Source: Liolophura sinensis
Lineage: Eukaryota; Mollusca; Polyplacophora; Chitonida; Chitonidae
Direction: 5' to 3'
Length of the DNA stretch: 64,000 nt
NCBI RefSeq assembly: GCF_032854445.1
Contig: NC_088300.1
Location: forward strand, 35,569,608-35,633,607
The notes under the pieces were generated by a model. That model was not told the DNA's origin and did no database searches. It was given only the letters and a program-made list of their open reading frames with translations. Of the stretch, positions 54,501-57,515 are shown in pieces. Numbering within the stretch: the first letter of the stretch is position 1; the number at the start of each line of letters is the position of its first letter. Position numbers and translations under genes: made by a program.

Positions 54501-57040
54501 TGACCTACATGTACATAGTGAGCTCCCACTGCAGGTCACTAGAATTCCCAAATGACCTACATGTACGTAGTGAGCTCTCACTGCAGGTCACTAGGATTCC
54601 CAAATGACCTACATGTACATAGTGAGCTCCCACTGCAGGTCACTAGAATTCCCAAATGACCCCTACATGTACGTAGTGAGTCCCACTGCAGGTCACTAGA
54701 ATTCCCAAATGACCTACATGTACGTAGTGAGCTCCCACTGCAGGTCACTAGAATTCCCAAATGACCTACATGTACATAGTGAGCTCTCACTGCAGGTCAC
54801 TAGAATTCCCAAATGACCTACATGTACATAGTGAGCTCCCACTGCAGGTCACTAGAATTCCCAAATGACCTACATGTACGTAGTGAGCTCTCACTGCAGG
54901 TCACTAGAATTCCCAAATGACCTACATGTACGTAGTGAGCTCCCACTGCAGGTCACTAGAATTCCCAAGTGACCTACATGTACGTAGTGAGCTCCCACTG
55001 CAGGTCACTAGAATTCCCAAATGACCTACATGTACGTAGTGAGCTCCCACTGCAGGTCACTAGAATTCCCAAATGACCTACATGTACATAGTGAGCTCCC
55101 ACTGCAGGTCACTAGAATTCCCAAATGACCTACATGTACGTAGTGAGCTCTCACTGCAGGTCACTAGAATTCCCAAATGACCTACATGTACATAGTGAGC
55201 TCCCACTGCAGGTCACTAGAATTCCCAAATGACCTACATGTACATAGTGAGCTCCCACTGCAGGTCACTAGGATTCCCAAATGACCCCTACATGTACGTA
55301 GTGAGCTCCCACTGCAGGTCACTAGAATTCCCAAATGACCCCTACATGTACGTAGTGAGTCCCACTGCAGGTCACTAGAATTCCCAAATGACCTACATGT
55401 ACGTAGTGAGCTCCCACTGCAGGTCACTAGAATTCCCAAATGGCCTACATGTACGTAGTGAGTCCCACTGCAGGTCACTAGAATTCCCAAATGACCTACA
55501 TGTACGTAGTGAGCTCCCACTGCAGGTCACTAGAATTCCCAAATGACCTACATGTACGTAGTGAGCTCCCACTGCAGGTCACTAGAATTCCCAAATGACC
55601 TACATGTACGTAGTGAGCTCCCACTGCAGGTCACTAGGATTCCCAAATGACCTACATGTACGTAGTGAGCTCCCACTGCAGGTCACTAGGATTCCCAAAT
55701 GACCTACATGTACGTAGTGAGCTCTCACTGCAGGTCACTAGAATTCCCAAATGACCTACATGTACGTAGTGAGCTCCCACTGCAGGTCACTAGGATTCCC
55801 AAATGACCTACATGTACGTAGTGAGCTCCCACTGCAGGTCACTAGGATTCCCAAATGACCTACATGTACGTAGTGAGCTCTCACTGCAGGTCACACAGAG
55901 GACAGTCTTTGTACATGAACTTGCCAAGGTTTACTCCAGTTTCCTCTACTGATGTATACGTGAGCTAGATATTCTTGCATGGCATGAAACCCCCAATCAA
56001 ATAAATACATGTTAACTAGAGGAGCTTTTCCTGGATCAGCTGTGGCTTTTGGCAGAAAAAAGAAAGGTTTAGAGGTATACCACATGGTTCTGCTCAATTT
56101 CCTCACCAACCGCATAGCAACAGAGTGTAAAACCCGTTCCTATGCCTACTAGAAAGTGAAATTTCTAGTAAGGCAAATTCATGCTTCAGAGTGAGAATTG
56201 AATGGCATCAGACGGCCTAGAGTTCTTTTGTCAGTCTTGTCATTTTGAAGAACAATCAGGTTGAGAAGCGGGTTTTTACATCAGGTGGGGTGGTTAGCAC
56301 GCCAGCACAGTGCAGTGACCCACAAACCTCTCACCAGTGCTCTCATTATGCTGGCTTCCTTTCTGCCCATACATTTGAAGGTCTTCCAGCAGCTGCAAAT
56401 GGTCGTGGGTTTCCCACTCTGCCCAGGTTCATCCCGCCATAATGCATAGAAAAACAATGAAATAAATAAATAAATAATTACATCACATAAGCCATATTGT
56501 GTGGTCAAGTCTGAGGGGCATCCAAGCAGTGAGCCATTAGCTTTGCATTGGGAATGCTAGTCAGTCGGTTGTTTGGAAGTTAATGGCAGCATGAAATTTA
56601 CCTACACCAGTGGAGGTCTTACGGCATGCAATGTGTACATTTTCTCTGTACTTGTCTTGAACTAATAACCTTCACTTGCATGCCAAGCTGAAGTATTATG
56701 TGAGCACAGCTCAGTCCATTTTTGCAGAGTGGAAGTGCAGGCTAGAAGATGTGACCACAAAAGGGTTTATATATGCCATGTAGCATTTCAGGTCAGAAAT
56801 TACAGGTGTGTTCATACCAATATCATTCGACAGGGCAATACTGATGCCTCAGAAATTCCGTTGTTTGCCTTTGTTGCTGCAGGTTCTAACTTTAAGACTT
56901 TGGTTTACTTCTAGGGTACTATACCTGTGGACAACGCCCTGTACTTCTCTGACCCCACGAACCTTCCAGCTGATGAATATGCGCAACCTGAACTGGGGGC
57001 CAGGGCATACTGCCCATCACCTAGTGTTGATTACAACTGA
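2338..57040 (+). CDS. Large mosaic membrane protein (SEA/WAP/TY-1/antistasin/LDLa/Kunitz), 5' partial, 47 exons
   Basis: I assembled 47 exons by splice consensus, domain homology and phase. Exons not detailed in the module entries below are single-exon modules listed there. Total coding length is 6755 bases; with one base carried in from the upstream exon this is 2252 codons including the TGA at 57038-57040, with no frame conflict. Nearly all domain exons are phase 1-1, the classic exon-shuffling class. The chain has four SEA, three WAP, five thyroglobulin-1, three antistasin-like, four LDLa, two Kunitz, one EGF and three unnamed eight-Cys modules, then one transmembrane helix and a cytoplasmic tail. 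No signal peptide or start codon is visible, so the N-terminus lies upstream; the array at 1-2060 carries copies of a TY-1 exon end, so a TY-1 exon probably precedes it. All inhibitor folds would be extracellular. I do not recognise a named orthologue. Exon borders are predictions; the overall model is strong because the phases close over 47 exons. Confidence 0.9.
4976..5298. repeat. 19-bp minisatellite
   Basis: About 17-18 copies of GTGGGAACATACATTTACA, some shortened to 16-18 bases. Lies in the intron after SEA1. Several overlapping reading frames stay open only because of the repeat. Confidence 0.92.
5400..6502. other. Intron between SEA1 and WAP1, no feature seen
   Basis: AT-rich; open frames on the minus strand at 5541-5857 show no domain I recognise. 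Confidence 0.5.
6503..6688 (+). CDS. WAP (four-disulfide core) domain 1
   Basis: A single phase 1-1 exon between a poly-T/CAG acceptor and GTAAGA donor. It encodes about 62 residues with the eight-Cys WAP order: RCPL, GSCPSDC, SKCG, KRCC, VGC, SQC. WAP domains commonly inhibit serine proteases or act as antibacterial peptides. It lies between SEA1 and TY1, and the WAP-then-TY order recurs at WAP2 and WAP3, so WAP-TY appears to be the shuffled unit. Confidence 0.88.
7036..7187 (-). mobile_element. SINE copy, tail and body
   Basis: Contains TTTTACGCCGTACTCAAGAA and GCATTATGGTGGGAGGAAAC. By reference to the full copy at 25364-25640 it lies on the minus strand. Confidence 0.85.
7844..8230 (+). 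CDS. Thyroglobulin type-1 domain TY1 with long first loop
   Basis: A single 387-base phase 1-1 exon. Six cysteines in TY-1 order: TEC, AHC, RQC, GC, CFCV and a final SC. The core motif is HCLPNGDF, then RQC, then GCFCVDNRG. The loop between Cys1 and Cys2 is about 90 residues and partly helical-looking, much longer than the usual 25-35. TY-1 domains often inhibit cysteine or aspartic proteases. Immediately follows WAP1. Confidence 0.87.
8288..8412 (-). mobile_element. SINE copy, diverged
   Basis: Weak match: ATATTTCACTTATATGGTGG, CAGCATTATGGTGGGAG and TGCTGGCAGACCTTG in the family order. Confidence 0.7.
8413..9230. other. Intron before the Cys-rich pair, no feature seen
   Basis: AT-rich and unique-looking; ends in a short GTT microsatellite at the acceptor (9208-9228). 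Confidence 0.5.
9231..10012 (+). CDS. Cys-rich pair, antistasin-like second-half repeats
   Basis: Exons 9231-9343 (phase 1-0) and 9928-10012 (phase 0-1), about 66 residues together. The pattern is CQLESCPQGRTCQP, then YRCVS, NPCA, then GHVCSEGQTCVS and CRLVPMC. The phase 1-0/0-1 split and the C-x2-G-x2-C motif match the second halves of the antistasin-like modules at 16069, 22359 and 34092 (for example CEQGYHC). The usual first half is not obvious, so this may be a diverged antistasin-like module or two copies of its second half. Function unknown. Confidence 0.75.
10298..10414 (+). CDS. EGF-like domain
   Basis: A single phase 1-1 exon of 117 bases, about 39 residues. Six cysteines in EGF order: ACTN, LPCQNGGQC, RCLCQ, then GPYCERP. 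It has the typical CQNGGxC and CxCxxGFxGxxC motifs. I see no clear calcium-binding D-x-D/N-E leader. It is the only EGF module in the window and sits between the Cys-rich pair and WAP2. Confidence 0.88.
11234..11392 (+). CDS. WAP domain 2
   Basis: A single phase 1-1 exon after the acceptor TTGTTTGGCCCAG, donor GTAAGG. Eight cysteines in WAP order: GVCP, QRCAHEC, WQCPG, KCCMDGC, GRC. Followed by TY2, repeating the WAP-TY order of the first unit. Confidence 0.88.
12017..12430 (+). CDS. Thyroglobulin type-1 domain TY2
   Basis: A single 414-base phase 1-1 exon. The acceptor is TTGTTTTCTTGGTAAG. Six cysteines: SPC, ISC, RQC, SC, FCV, NC, with core SCQDNGQYEPRQC and SCFCVNQLG. The Cys1-Cys2 loop is long, as in TY1. 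It ends INCSSG, and the last exon bases plus the donor GTGTGT are the seed of the minisatellite that follows at 12431-13385. An alternative acceptor a few codons downstream is possible, but would lose Cys1. Confidence 0.84.
12431..13385. repeat. Minisatellite seeded by the TY2 exon end and donor, with GT tracts
   Basis: About ten further copies of GACCTCAACATCAACTGTTC then TTCAG and GTGTGTGAACAG, separated by GT runs of varied length. It starts exactly at the TY2 donor, and copies become more diverged toward 13385. The longest GT run is at about 12845-12900. Confidence 0.93.
13553..14742 (+). CDS. SEA module 2 (three exons)
   Basis: Exons 13553-13662, 13959-14026 and 14549-14742, with sizes and phases identical to SEA1. 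It carries CGSVVVSFDLDL, the self-cleavage type motif, at the start of its third exon. Intron borders are also close to those of SEA1: the acceptor region reading TATAAATCACTAA before exon 3 and the AAATCAAAAAGT stretch after exon 2 recur in both, so the unit was duplicated with its introns. Confidence 0.87.
14998..15068 (+). mobile_element. SINE tail fragment
   Basis: Ends with a run of AAATAAATAAAT after ACCACCAATC; truncated body. Confidence 0.7.
15069..16068. other. Intron before antistasin-like 1, no feature seen
   Basis: No exon or repeat beyond the SINE tail at its left. Confidence 0.5.
16069..17469 (+). CDS. Antistasin-like module 1 (two exons)
   Basis: Exons 16069-16160 (phase 1-0) and 17406-17469 (phase 0-1). 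The first encodes a C-x4-C-x-C...GC-x2-C-x-C core (CPPLTCEC, then GCRTCPCVNACE), typical of antistasin-like inhibitors; the second adds CEQGYHCEV and a final VC. Antistasin folds inhibit serine proteases, but I cannot assign a target. The first exon's end and donor seed the repeat array at 16155-17060. Confidence 0.82.
16155..17060. repeat. Minisatellite seeded by the antistasin exon 1 donor
   Basis: Units of roughly 25-36 bases around GTGAG then GTAGGTGTACTGAATGGTAAT. The first copy is the real exon end and donor at 16160/16161. From about 16690 the unit becomes CTGAATGGTAATGTGGGG plus TTTATA. Confidence 0.9.
18629..18772 (+). CDS. LDL-receptor class A domain 1
   Basis: A single phase 1-1 exon of 144 bases. 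Six cysteines with the calcium-site end CDEDDDCEDGRDEANC. It differs from LDLa3 at 27829-27972 by one silent third-position change (GAG to GAA), showing recent duplication or gene conversion. The 53-bp minisatellite at 18850-19720 lies in the following intron. Confidence 0.9.
18850..19720. repeat. 53-bp minisatellite after LDLa1
   Basis: About 16 copies of a 53-base unit containing GTAGCTGTACCTCTACTTGT and GAAGCAGATCATAATAC. GAAGC and GAGGC versions alternate in part of the array. It is built from the donor-proximal intron sequence (GTAAGATCATAGTAGACTAT) that also follows LDLa3. Confidence 0.93.
20078..20212 (-). mobile_element. SINE copy
   Basis: Has ATTTATTT tail, GCTTTACGCTGTACTCAAGA and GGCCAGCATTATGGTGGG. 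Confidence 0.85.
20785..21213 (+). CDS. LDLa domain 2 fused to Ser/Thr/Pro stalk
   Basis: A single phase 1-1 exon of 429 bases. The first 37 residues form an LDLa with WCDGSVDCGDGSDEQGC. The following 106 or so residues are a TKSPSPPT-type repeat, a likely mucin-like O-glycosylated stalk, ending TTRKETTTAG. The stalk DNA is a coding minisatellite with units in multiples of three. It has a closely similar partner at 28632-29015 with a shorter stalk. Confidence 0.9.
20890..21205 (+). repeat. Coding Ser/Thr/Pro minisatellite 1
   Basis: In-frame repeats of about 30-36 bases encoding TKSPSPPT-like units, within the LDLa2 exon. Confidence 0.9.
21517..21578. repeat. CTGT microsatellite
   Basis: A run of CTGT units at the left end of a dispersed sequence (about 21540-21900) that recurs at about 26340-27150. 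Confidence 0.85.
21540..21900. repeat. Dispersed element, copy A
   Basis: Shares ordered blocks with 26340-27150, such as ATGAAACTTAGCATACA, CTTAAGTTTAATTA and GCAGTAATGAATTTTCAT. The introns are not equivalent, so this is a dispersed repeat and not part of the module duplication. Confidence 0.7.
22359..25955 (+). CDS. Antistasin-like module 2 (two exons)
   Basis: Exons 22359-22456 (phase 1-0) and 25889-25955 (phase 0-1). The first has CPPLSCLC and GCRICPCVNACE, the second CAKDYHCEV and VC. Closest to module 1; the exon ends and donors (GAG then GTAGGTGTACTG) are identical. The 3.4-kb intron between them is mostly two minisatellite arrays plus one full SINE. Confidence 0.82.
22451..23620. 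repeat. Minisatellite seeded by the antistasin exon 2 donor
   Basis: Diverged units around GGTAATGTGAGGTACATGTA. Contains a higher-order repeat of about 421 bases (22499 and 22920) and three copies of a GAATGAATGAAT plus GTGAACGCCACATCTGCA insert near 22600, 23020 and 23220. Confidence 0.9.
23640..24339. other. Unique spacer between two minisatellite arrays
   Basis: Not built from the flanking 26-bp family. No exon-like sequence with matching phase seen. Confidence 0.5.
24340..25690. repeat. 26-bp minisatellite
   Basis: About 40 copies of CTGAATGGTAATGTCAGGTA plus GCTGTA, the same family as the arrays at 16155 and 22451. Interrupted by a full SINE at 25364-25640. Confidence 0.92.
25364..25640 (-). 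mobile_element. Full-length SINE with tRNA-like head
   Basis: The most complete copy. At its right end, read on the minus strand, is GGCCTCTGTGGTTAGCATGC then TAGTCCAGCGCATTGACCC, a tRNA-like promoter head; at the left is the ATTTATTT tail. It sets the orientation for the other copies. It is inserted in the 26-bp minisatellite. Confidence 0.88.
26340..27150. repeat. Dispersed element, copy B, with internal 34-bp minisatellite
   Basis: Flanks match copy A at 21540-21900. The middle (about 26540-27025) is expanded to about 14 copies of a 34-base unit containing CTCAAGTACTGAACCTATTT, which occurs once in copy A. Confidence 0.88.
27625..27748 (+). mobile_element. SINE copy
   Basis: GTGGGTTTCCCCCTGGACTC, TGAAATATTCTTGAGTACGG and AAATAAATAAAT tail. 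Confidence 0.85.
27829..27972 (+). CDS. LDL-receptor class A domain 3
   Basis: A single phase 1-1 exon, encoding the same protein as LDLa1 (18629-18772). The first part of the following intron is also shared with the LDLa1 intron, but here it holds only two or three units of the sequence that expanded into an array after LDLa1. Confidence 0.9.
28133..28248 (+). mobile_element. SINE copy, no tail
   Basis: CTCTCCGGCCGTACGTGGAA to CCTCCCACCACAATGCTGG, then the match stops. Confidence 0.78.
28632..29015 (+). CDS. LDLa domain 4 fused to Ser/Thr/Pro stalk
   Basis: A single phase 1-1 exon of 384 bases. LDLa part of 37 residues identical in protein sequence to LDLa2, then about 91 residues of TKSPSPPT-like repeats ending TTRKETTTAG. 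It is 45 bases shorter than the partner exon at 20785, the difference lying in the repeat tract. Directly precedes SEA3. Confidence 0.9.
28745..29005 (+). repeat. Coding Ser/Thr/Pro minisatellite 2
   Basis: The partner of the tract at 20890-21205, with fewer units, within the LDLa4 exon. Confidence 0.9.
29254..32499 (+). CDS. SEA module 3 (three exons)
   Basis: Exons 29254-29366, 30763-30830 and 32309-32499, phases 1-0, 0-2 and 2-1, the same layout as SEA1 and SEA2 with a 68-base middle exon. It starts with a typical SEA strand and helix (LNETWSDDLYNTSSPEYQQL), contains GIRVTGMR, and has PGSIIINVEF at the cleavage-site position. A typical SEA fold; the G-S step is conserved, so self-cleavage is possible. 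Confidence 0.87.
29530..30055. repeat. 41-bp minisatellite in SEA3 intron
   Basis: About 13 copies of a 41-base unit containing AACTGTCAGTTGACTGTTAT. The core CAACTGTCAGTTG is an imperfect palindrome. Confidence 0.92.
30831..32095. other. SEA3 intron, no feature seen
   Basis: AT-rich sequence; no repeat or exon recognised before the SINE at 32096. Confidence 0.5.
32096..32232 (+). mobile_element. SINE copy
   Basis: GGATGGTCGTGAGATTCCC, TGAAATATTCTTGAGTACG and AAATAAATAAAT tail. Confidence 0.82.
32849..32905 (+). CDS. Thr-rich linker exon
   Basis: A phase 1-1 exon of 57 bases encoding a short acidic start (MDDEPR) and a Thr-rich run (TTTTTVRTTTTAP). Probably an O-glycosylated spacer between SEA3 and antistasin-like module 3. 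Supported by splice sites and frame. Confidence 0.72.
33015..33182 (+). mobile_element. SINE copy
   Basis: CATGCTGGCTTCCTCTATGG to the AAATAAATAAAT tail; close to consensus. Confidence 0.86.
34092..34937 (+). CDS. Antistasin-like module 3 (two exons)
   Basis: Exons 34092-34189 (phase 1-0) and 34877-34937 (phase 0-1). The first has CPSVSGCQLSCPYG and ECQICECWQPCQ, the second CDTNKVCVVN and RC. Same two-exon, phase 1-0/0-1 plan as modules 1 and 2, but diverged and without their minisatellite. Confidence 0.8.
34622..34796 (+). mobile_element. SINE copy
   Basis: GAGTTCCAGTCCAGCTCATG, GTGAAATATTCTTGAGTACG and an AAATAAAT tail. Part of the body is deleted. Confidence 0.82.
35422..35556 (+). CDS. 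WAP domain 3
   Basis: A phase 1-1 exon of 135 bases. Eight cysteines in WAP order: GYCP, GTCNREC, ASCSG, KCCSGNC, TVC. Precedes TY3, the third case of WAP followed by TY-1. Confidence 0.88.
   Translation, partial: RKLVIARRVSLSGVLVIVNVAMMPPVQASRSVVLATVVQSALSP
35722..35852 (+). mobile_element. SINE copy
   Basis: GACCTGCGGATGGTCGTGGG, AAATATTCTTGAGTACGGCG and an AAATAAAT end; almost consensus. Confidence 0.86.
36035..37716 (+). CDS. Thyroglobulin type-1 domain TY3 (two exons)
   Basis: Exons 36035-36131 (phase 1-2) and 37586-37716 (phase 2-1). Cys1 is in the first exon (TDCEMR); Cys2 to Cys6 in the second (RCDL, QCHD, MCFCVDSKG, PDC). This is the only TY-1 in the window split by a phase-2 intron inside the first loop. 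The intron between them carries a 44-bp minisatellite. Confidence 0.86.
36325..37190. repeat. 44-bp minisatellite in TY3 intron
   Basis: About 20 copies of a 44-base dimer built from two 22-base halves, CATCGTTTTACTTCTGTGTC and TTCATAGTTTTACCTCTGTG. Confidence 0.92.
38375..38401 (+). CDS. 27-nt linker microexon A
   Basis: A phase 1-1 exon between a TTTCAG acceptor and a GTAAGT donor, encoding about nine residues (APDPNAQVR). Leaving it out would keep the frame. The same size, phase and position before a CRM module are seen at 41210-41236, which supports both. Confidence 0.68.
38969..39130 (+). CDS. Unnamed eight-Cys module CRM1
   Basis: A phase 1-1 exon of 162 bases. Cysteine spacing is C-x8-C-x4-C-x4-C-x7-C-x4-C-x2-C-x13-C, with NPCGGC near the end and an aromatic pair (FF) before the last strand. 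The same order recurs in CRM2 and CRM3. I do not recognise a named domain family. It is always next to a Kunitz or TY-1 exon here, so an inhibitor or spacer role is plausible but unproven. Confidence 0.82.
39335..39440 (+). mobile_element. Partial copy of the second dispersed element
   Basis: CACCATGGACTCCCCCTGCC, AAGAAGACACTG and ATACATACAT end. Same order as 43500-43640. Confidence 0.65.
39460..39628 (+). mobile_element. SINE copy
   Basis: CCAGCCGTACGTGGGAAGG to a long AAATAAATAAAT tail. Confidence 0.86.
39668..40934 (+). CDS. Thyroglobulin type-1 domain TY4, split by Kunitz exon
   Basis: Exon 39668-39829 has only Cys1 (SACERKRKQ) followed by a basic helical loop; exon 40764-40934 has Cys2 to Cys6 (PDCMND, KQCHAG, SCWCVNSQG, LTC). 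Together they form one full six-Cys TY-1. The Kunitz exon 40205-40378 lies between them, all three being phase 1-1. Skipping the Kunitz exon would restore an ordinary TY-1 in frame. Confidence 0.8.
40205..40378 (+). CDS. Kunitz-type domain 1, lacking the Cys2-Cys4 disulfide
   Basis: A phase 1-1 exon encoding FCGWPF, then GNRRWYFNKALDVC, then NLNVFTSAAECTRQC. It has Kunitz Cys1, Cys3, Cys5 and Cys6. The Cys2 position (nine after Cys1) is Ser and the Cys4 position (eight after Cys3) is Arg, so both partners of the disulfide that holds the reactive loop are gone. Probably folded but not a standard inhibitor. It is inserted inside TY4. Confidence 0.84.
41210..41236 (+). CDS. 27-nt linker microexon B
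   Basis: A phase 1-1 exon, acceptor TGTTTTCAG and donor GTAGGT, encoding about nine residues (GPVTISSPS). Same length and phase as the microexon at 38375-38401, and again just before a CRM exon. Confidence 0.65.
41668..41826 (+). CDS. Unnamed eight-Cys module CRM2, with likely GC donor
   Basis: A phase 1-1 exon. Spacing is C-x8-C-x3-C-x4-C-x7-C-x4-C-x2-C-x12-C, with DPCNNC and a VVTC end. Keeping the eighth Cys needs the donor CCAG followed by GCAAGT at 41827, a non-canonical GC site. A GT site at 41812 (GTGAGT) is in the same phase but would remove the last Cys and four more residues. I prefer the GC site because CRM1 and CRM3 keep the Cys. Confidence 0.78.
41940..42150 (+). mobile_element. 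SINE copy
   Basis: CGGTTGCTGTGAGTTCAAG to AAATAAATAAAT tail; includes part of the head-proximal region. Follows CRM2. Confidence 0.86.
42620..42790 (+). CDS. Kunitz-type domain 2, complete
   Basis: A phase 1-1 exon of 171 bases with all six Kunitz cysteines: VCELPLDRGDC, RWYYNNTAGQC, FVFGGCNGNTNNF and ACEASC. The residue after Cys2 (P1) is Thr, so trypsin is not the expected target. Sits between CRM2 and CRM3. Confidence 0.92.
43320..43642 (+). mobile_element. Second dispersed element with CATA tail
   Basis: CAAAGACTTGGTACTTTTAG, TGGTTGGCCCAGTGTCAGTA, GGTGTCATGTCTGGTGTCTT and a CATACATACATACATA tail. I recall similar sequence as dispersed in mollusc genomes; no search was run. A partial copy is at 39335-39440. 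Confidence 0.7.
43744..43908 (+). CDS. Unnamed eight-Cys module CRM3
   Basis: A phase 1-1 exon of 165 bases. Spacing is C-x8-C-x3-C-x4-C-x7-C-x4-C-x2-C-x14-C with DVCNNC and a final VDC. Donor GTAAGT. Closest to CRM2. No 27-nt microexon precedes it. Confidence 0.83.
44215..44890. repeat. 111-bp tandem repeat
   Basis: Six copies starting near 44220, 44331, 44442, 44553, 44666 and 44778. The first four intervals are near-identical; the last copy is diverged. Confidence 0.92.
45238..45438 (+). CDS. Thyroglobulin type-1 domain TY5
   Basis: A phase 1-1 exon of 201 bases with a compact, standard-length TY-1: TRCQRERAW, PQCDETDGEFLPKQC, ECWCVNGEG and a final NC. It is the most canonical of the five and lies directly before the membrane-proximal SEA4. 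Confidence 0.92.
45930..46142 (-). mobile_element. SINE copy, diverged, with tRNA-like head
   Basis: Minus strand head reads CGAGTGGTTAGAGTGCTCGC. The body is shorter and unlike the main family, so it may be a related SINE type. Confidence 0.7.
46523..48239 (+). CDS. SEA module 4, membrane-proximal (three exons here, end in the next)
   Basis: Exons 46523-46610 (phase 1-2), 47661-47721 (phase 2-0) and 48150-48239 (phase 0-0); the last SEA residues run into the exon at 49666. Motifs are VTFKIEVDF, a helix SLTNILKLLLNGD and PGSIEVEIIL. Intron positions differ from SEA1-3, so this SEA is probably the ancestral one and not part of the recent duplications. The G-S step is present, followed by I-E-V rather than V-V-V. 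Confidence 0.8.
48240..49665. other. Intron before the TM exon, no feature seen
   Basis: AT-rich; no repeat array or SINE recognised. Confidence 0.5.
49666..49926 (+). CDS. SEA end, Pro/Thr stem and transmembrane helix
   Basis: A phase 0-0 exon of 261 bases. It runs from the last SEA strands through a Pro/Ser/Thr stem (PPVTSTPSPSVTTTTGP) to an acidic juxtamembrane stretch and a hydrophobic helix AIIIGVVCGVVLLAVIATII. Type I orientation is expected, with the SEA/inhibitor part outside. The donor GTAAGT is followed within about ten bases by a SINE copy. Confidence 0.9.
49936..50123 (+). mobile_element. SINE copy next to the TM-exon donor
   Basis: TGCTGGCTTCCTCTCCAGTC, GTGAAATATTCTTGAGTATG and an AAATAAATAT tail. 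Starts about ten bases after the donor at 49927. Confidence 0.84.
50810..57040 (+). CDS. Cytoplasmic tail (three exons)
   Basis: Exons 50810-50866, 51870-51944 and 56915-57040, all in phase 0. Tail of 85 residues. It opens with a basic stop-transfer run (CRKLKKREEK), then DSGESLDSRARYKRYQGF, and ends with NALYFSDP, DEYAQPE and VDYN. Several tyrosines lie in acidic or Pro-containing settings and DSGESLDS resembles a DSG-type phosphodegron; both are suggestions only. The last intron (4.97 kb) holds the 52-bp array. Confidence 0.85.
50930..51295. repeat. About 63-bp tandem repeat in tail intron
   Basis: Five or so copies of a unit containing TGTGGTCAGATGTTTGTCTC and GTTGCAACTTTGTGTTCAT. Confidence 0.88.
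52070..52310. repeat. Dispersed repeat, copy 1
   Basis: Shares ordered blocks with 58680-58945: CAAGCTGTTTACTCAA, TGTGAAGCC-like, CCAACCAATGTA and TGAGAAATGGTTG-like stretches, same direction. Confidence 0.75.
52735..52952 (+). mobile_element. SINE copy, diverged
   Basis: CAAGTCCAACTTATTCTGGC, GGGAAGGTCTGCCAGCAAAC and an AATAAATAAAC tail. Confidence 0.8.
53062..53250 (+). mobile_element. SINE copy, diverged
   Basis: AACTCATGCTGGCTTCCTCT and CCACCGTTGTATAAATGAAA, then AATAAATATT. Confidence 0.78.
53815..55895. repeat. 52-bp minisatellite, about 40 copies
   Basis: Unit contains CACTGCAGGTCACTAGAATT and CCCAAATGACCTACATGTAC. Copies are very similar, with a few CT-for-CC and one-base variants. 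It fills much of the last intron. Confidence 0.95.
55900..56010 (+). mobile_element. SINE fragment
   Basis: AGATATTCTTGCATGGCATG, then AACCCCCAATCAAATAAAT; immediately right of the 52-bp array. Confidence 0.72.
56285..56475 (+). mobile_element. SINE copy, diverged
   Basis: ATGGTCGTGGGTTTCCCACT, then AATAAATAAATAAAT tail. Confidence 0.78.
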
Positions 57041-57515
57041 CCAACGGAAGACGAACTCTAACACATCTTCTCATATCATTTCATAAATATCTATGTTGGC
57101 GCTGGTAATGGACATAAGCAGAATGTGATATATGTATTTTAAGGTAACTGCTGTCTAGGGCTGGCCCCTTTTGGAAATCAGACTACTGATAACTTTTATC
57201 ATAAGTATTTTCTCTTCTCTCACTTTTTGCCAGTACAGTAGATTTTAAGAATATATCTATCTTTCACATTTTATAACACAGTATGTTCTGTAAGCCTCAT
57301 TTATTAGTTAGGTATTTAATATCTACATACATATATGTTTTGTATATGCCCCAATGCCATATCATAAAGAGAAAATAATAACACTTTTAATAGTAAATAC
57401 ATTCAAATTGATGACTTATGACATCATTTTAATGAAATATTTGTTGTTTACATTTGTATAACTTCTTGATAAAAAAGTTGTATATTTTCAGAATAAAGCA
57501 TATTTTTTTACAACA
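57041..57515 (+). other. 3' untranslated region of the mosaic gene
   Basis: AT-rich non-coding sequence following the TGA. The AATAAA at 57492-57497 predicts cleavage about 15-25 bases later. No other gene signal seen. Confidence 0.7.
57492..57497 (+). terminator. Polyadenylation signal AATAAA
   Basis: Canonical hexamer 452 bases after the stop codon, followed by a T-rich stretch. Confidence 0.75.

Noticed and set aside
53815-55895. Regularly spaced direct repeats that could suggest a CRISPR array
   Set aside because: There are no unique spacers, the units are contiguous, and the context is an animal intron.
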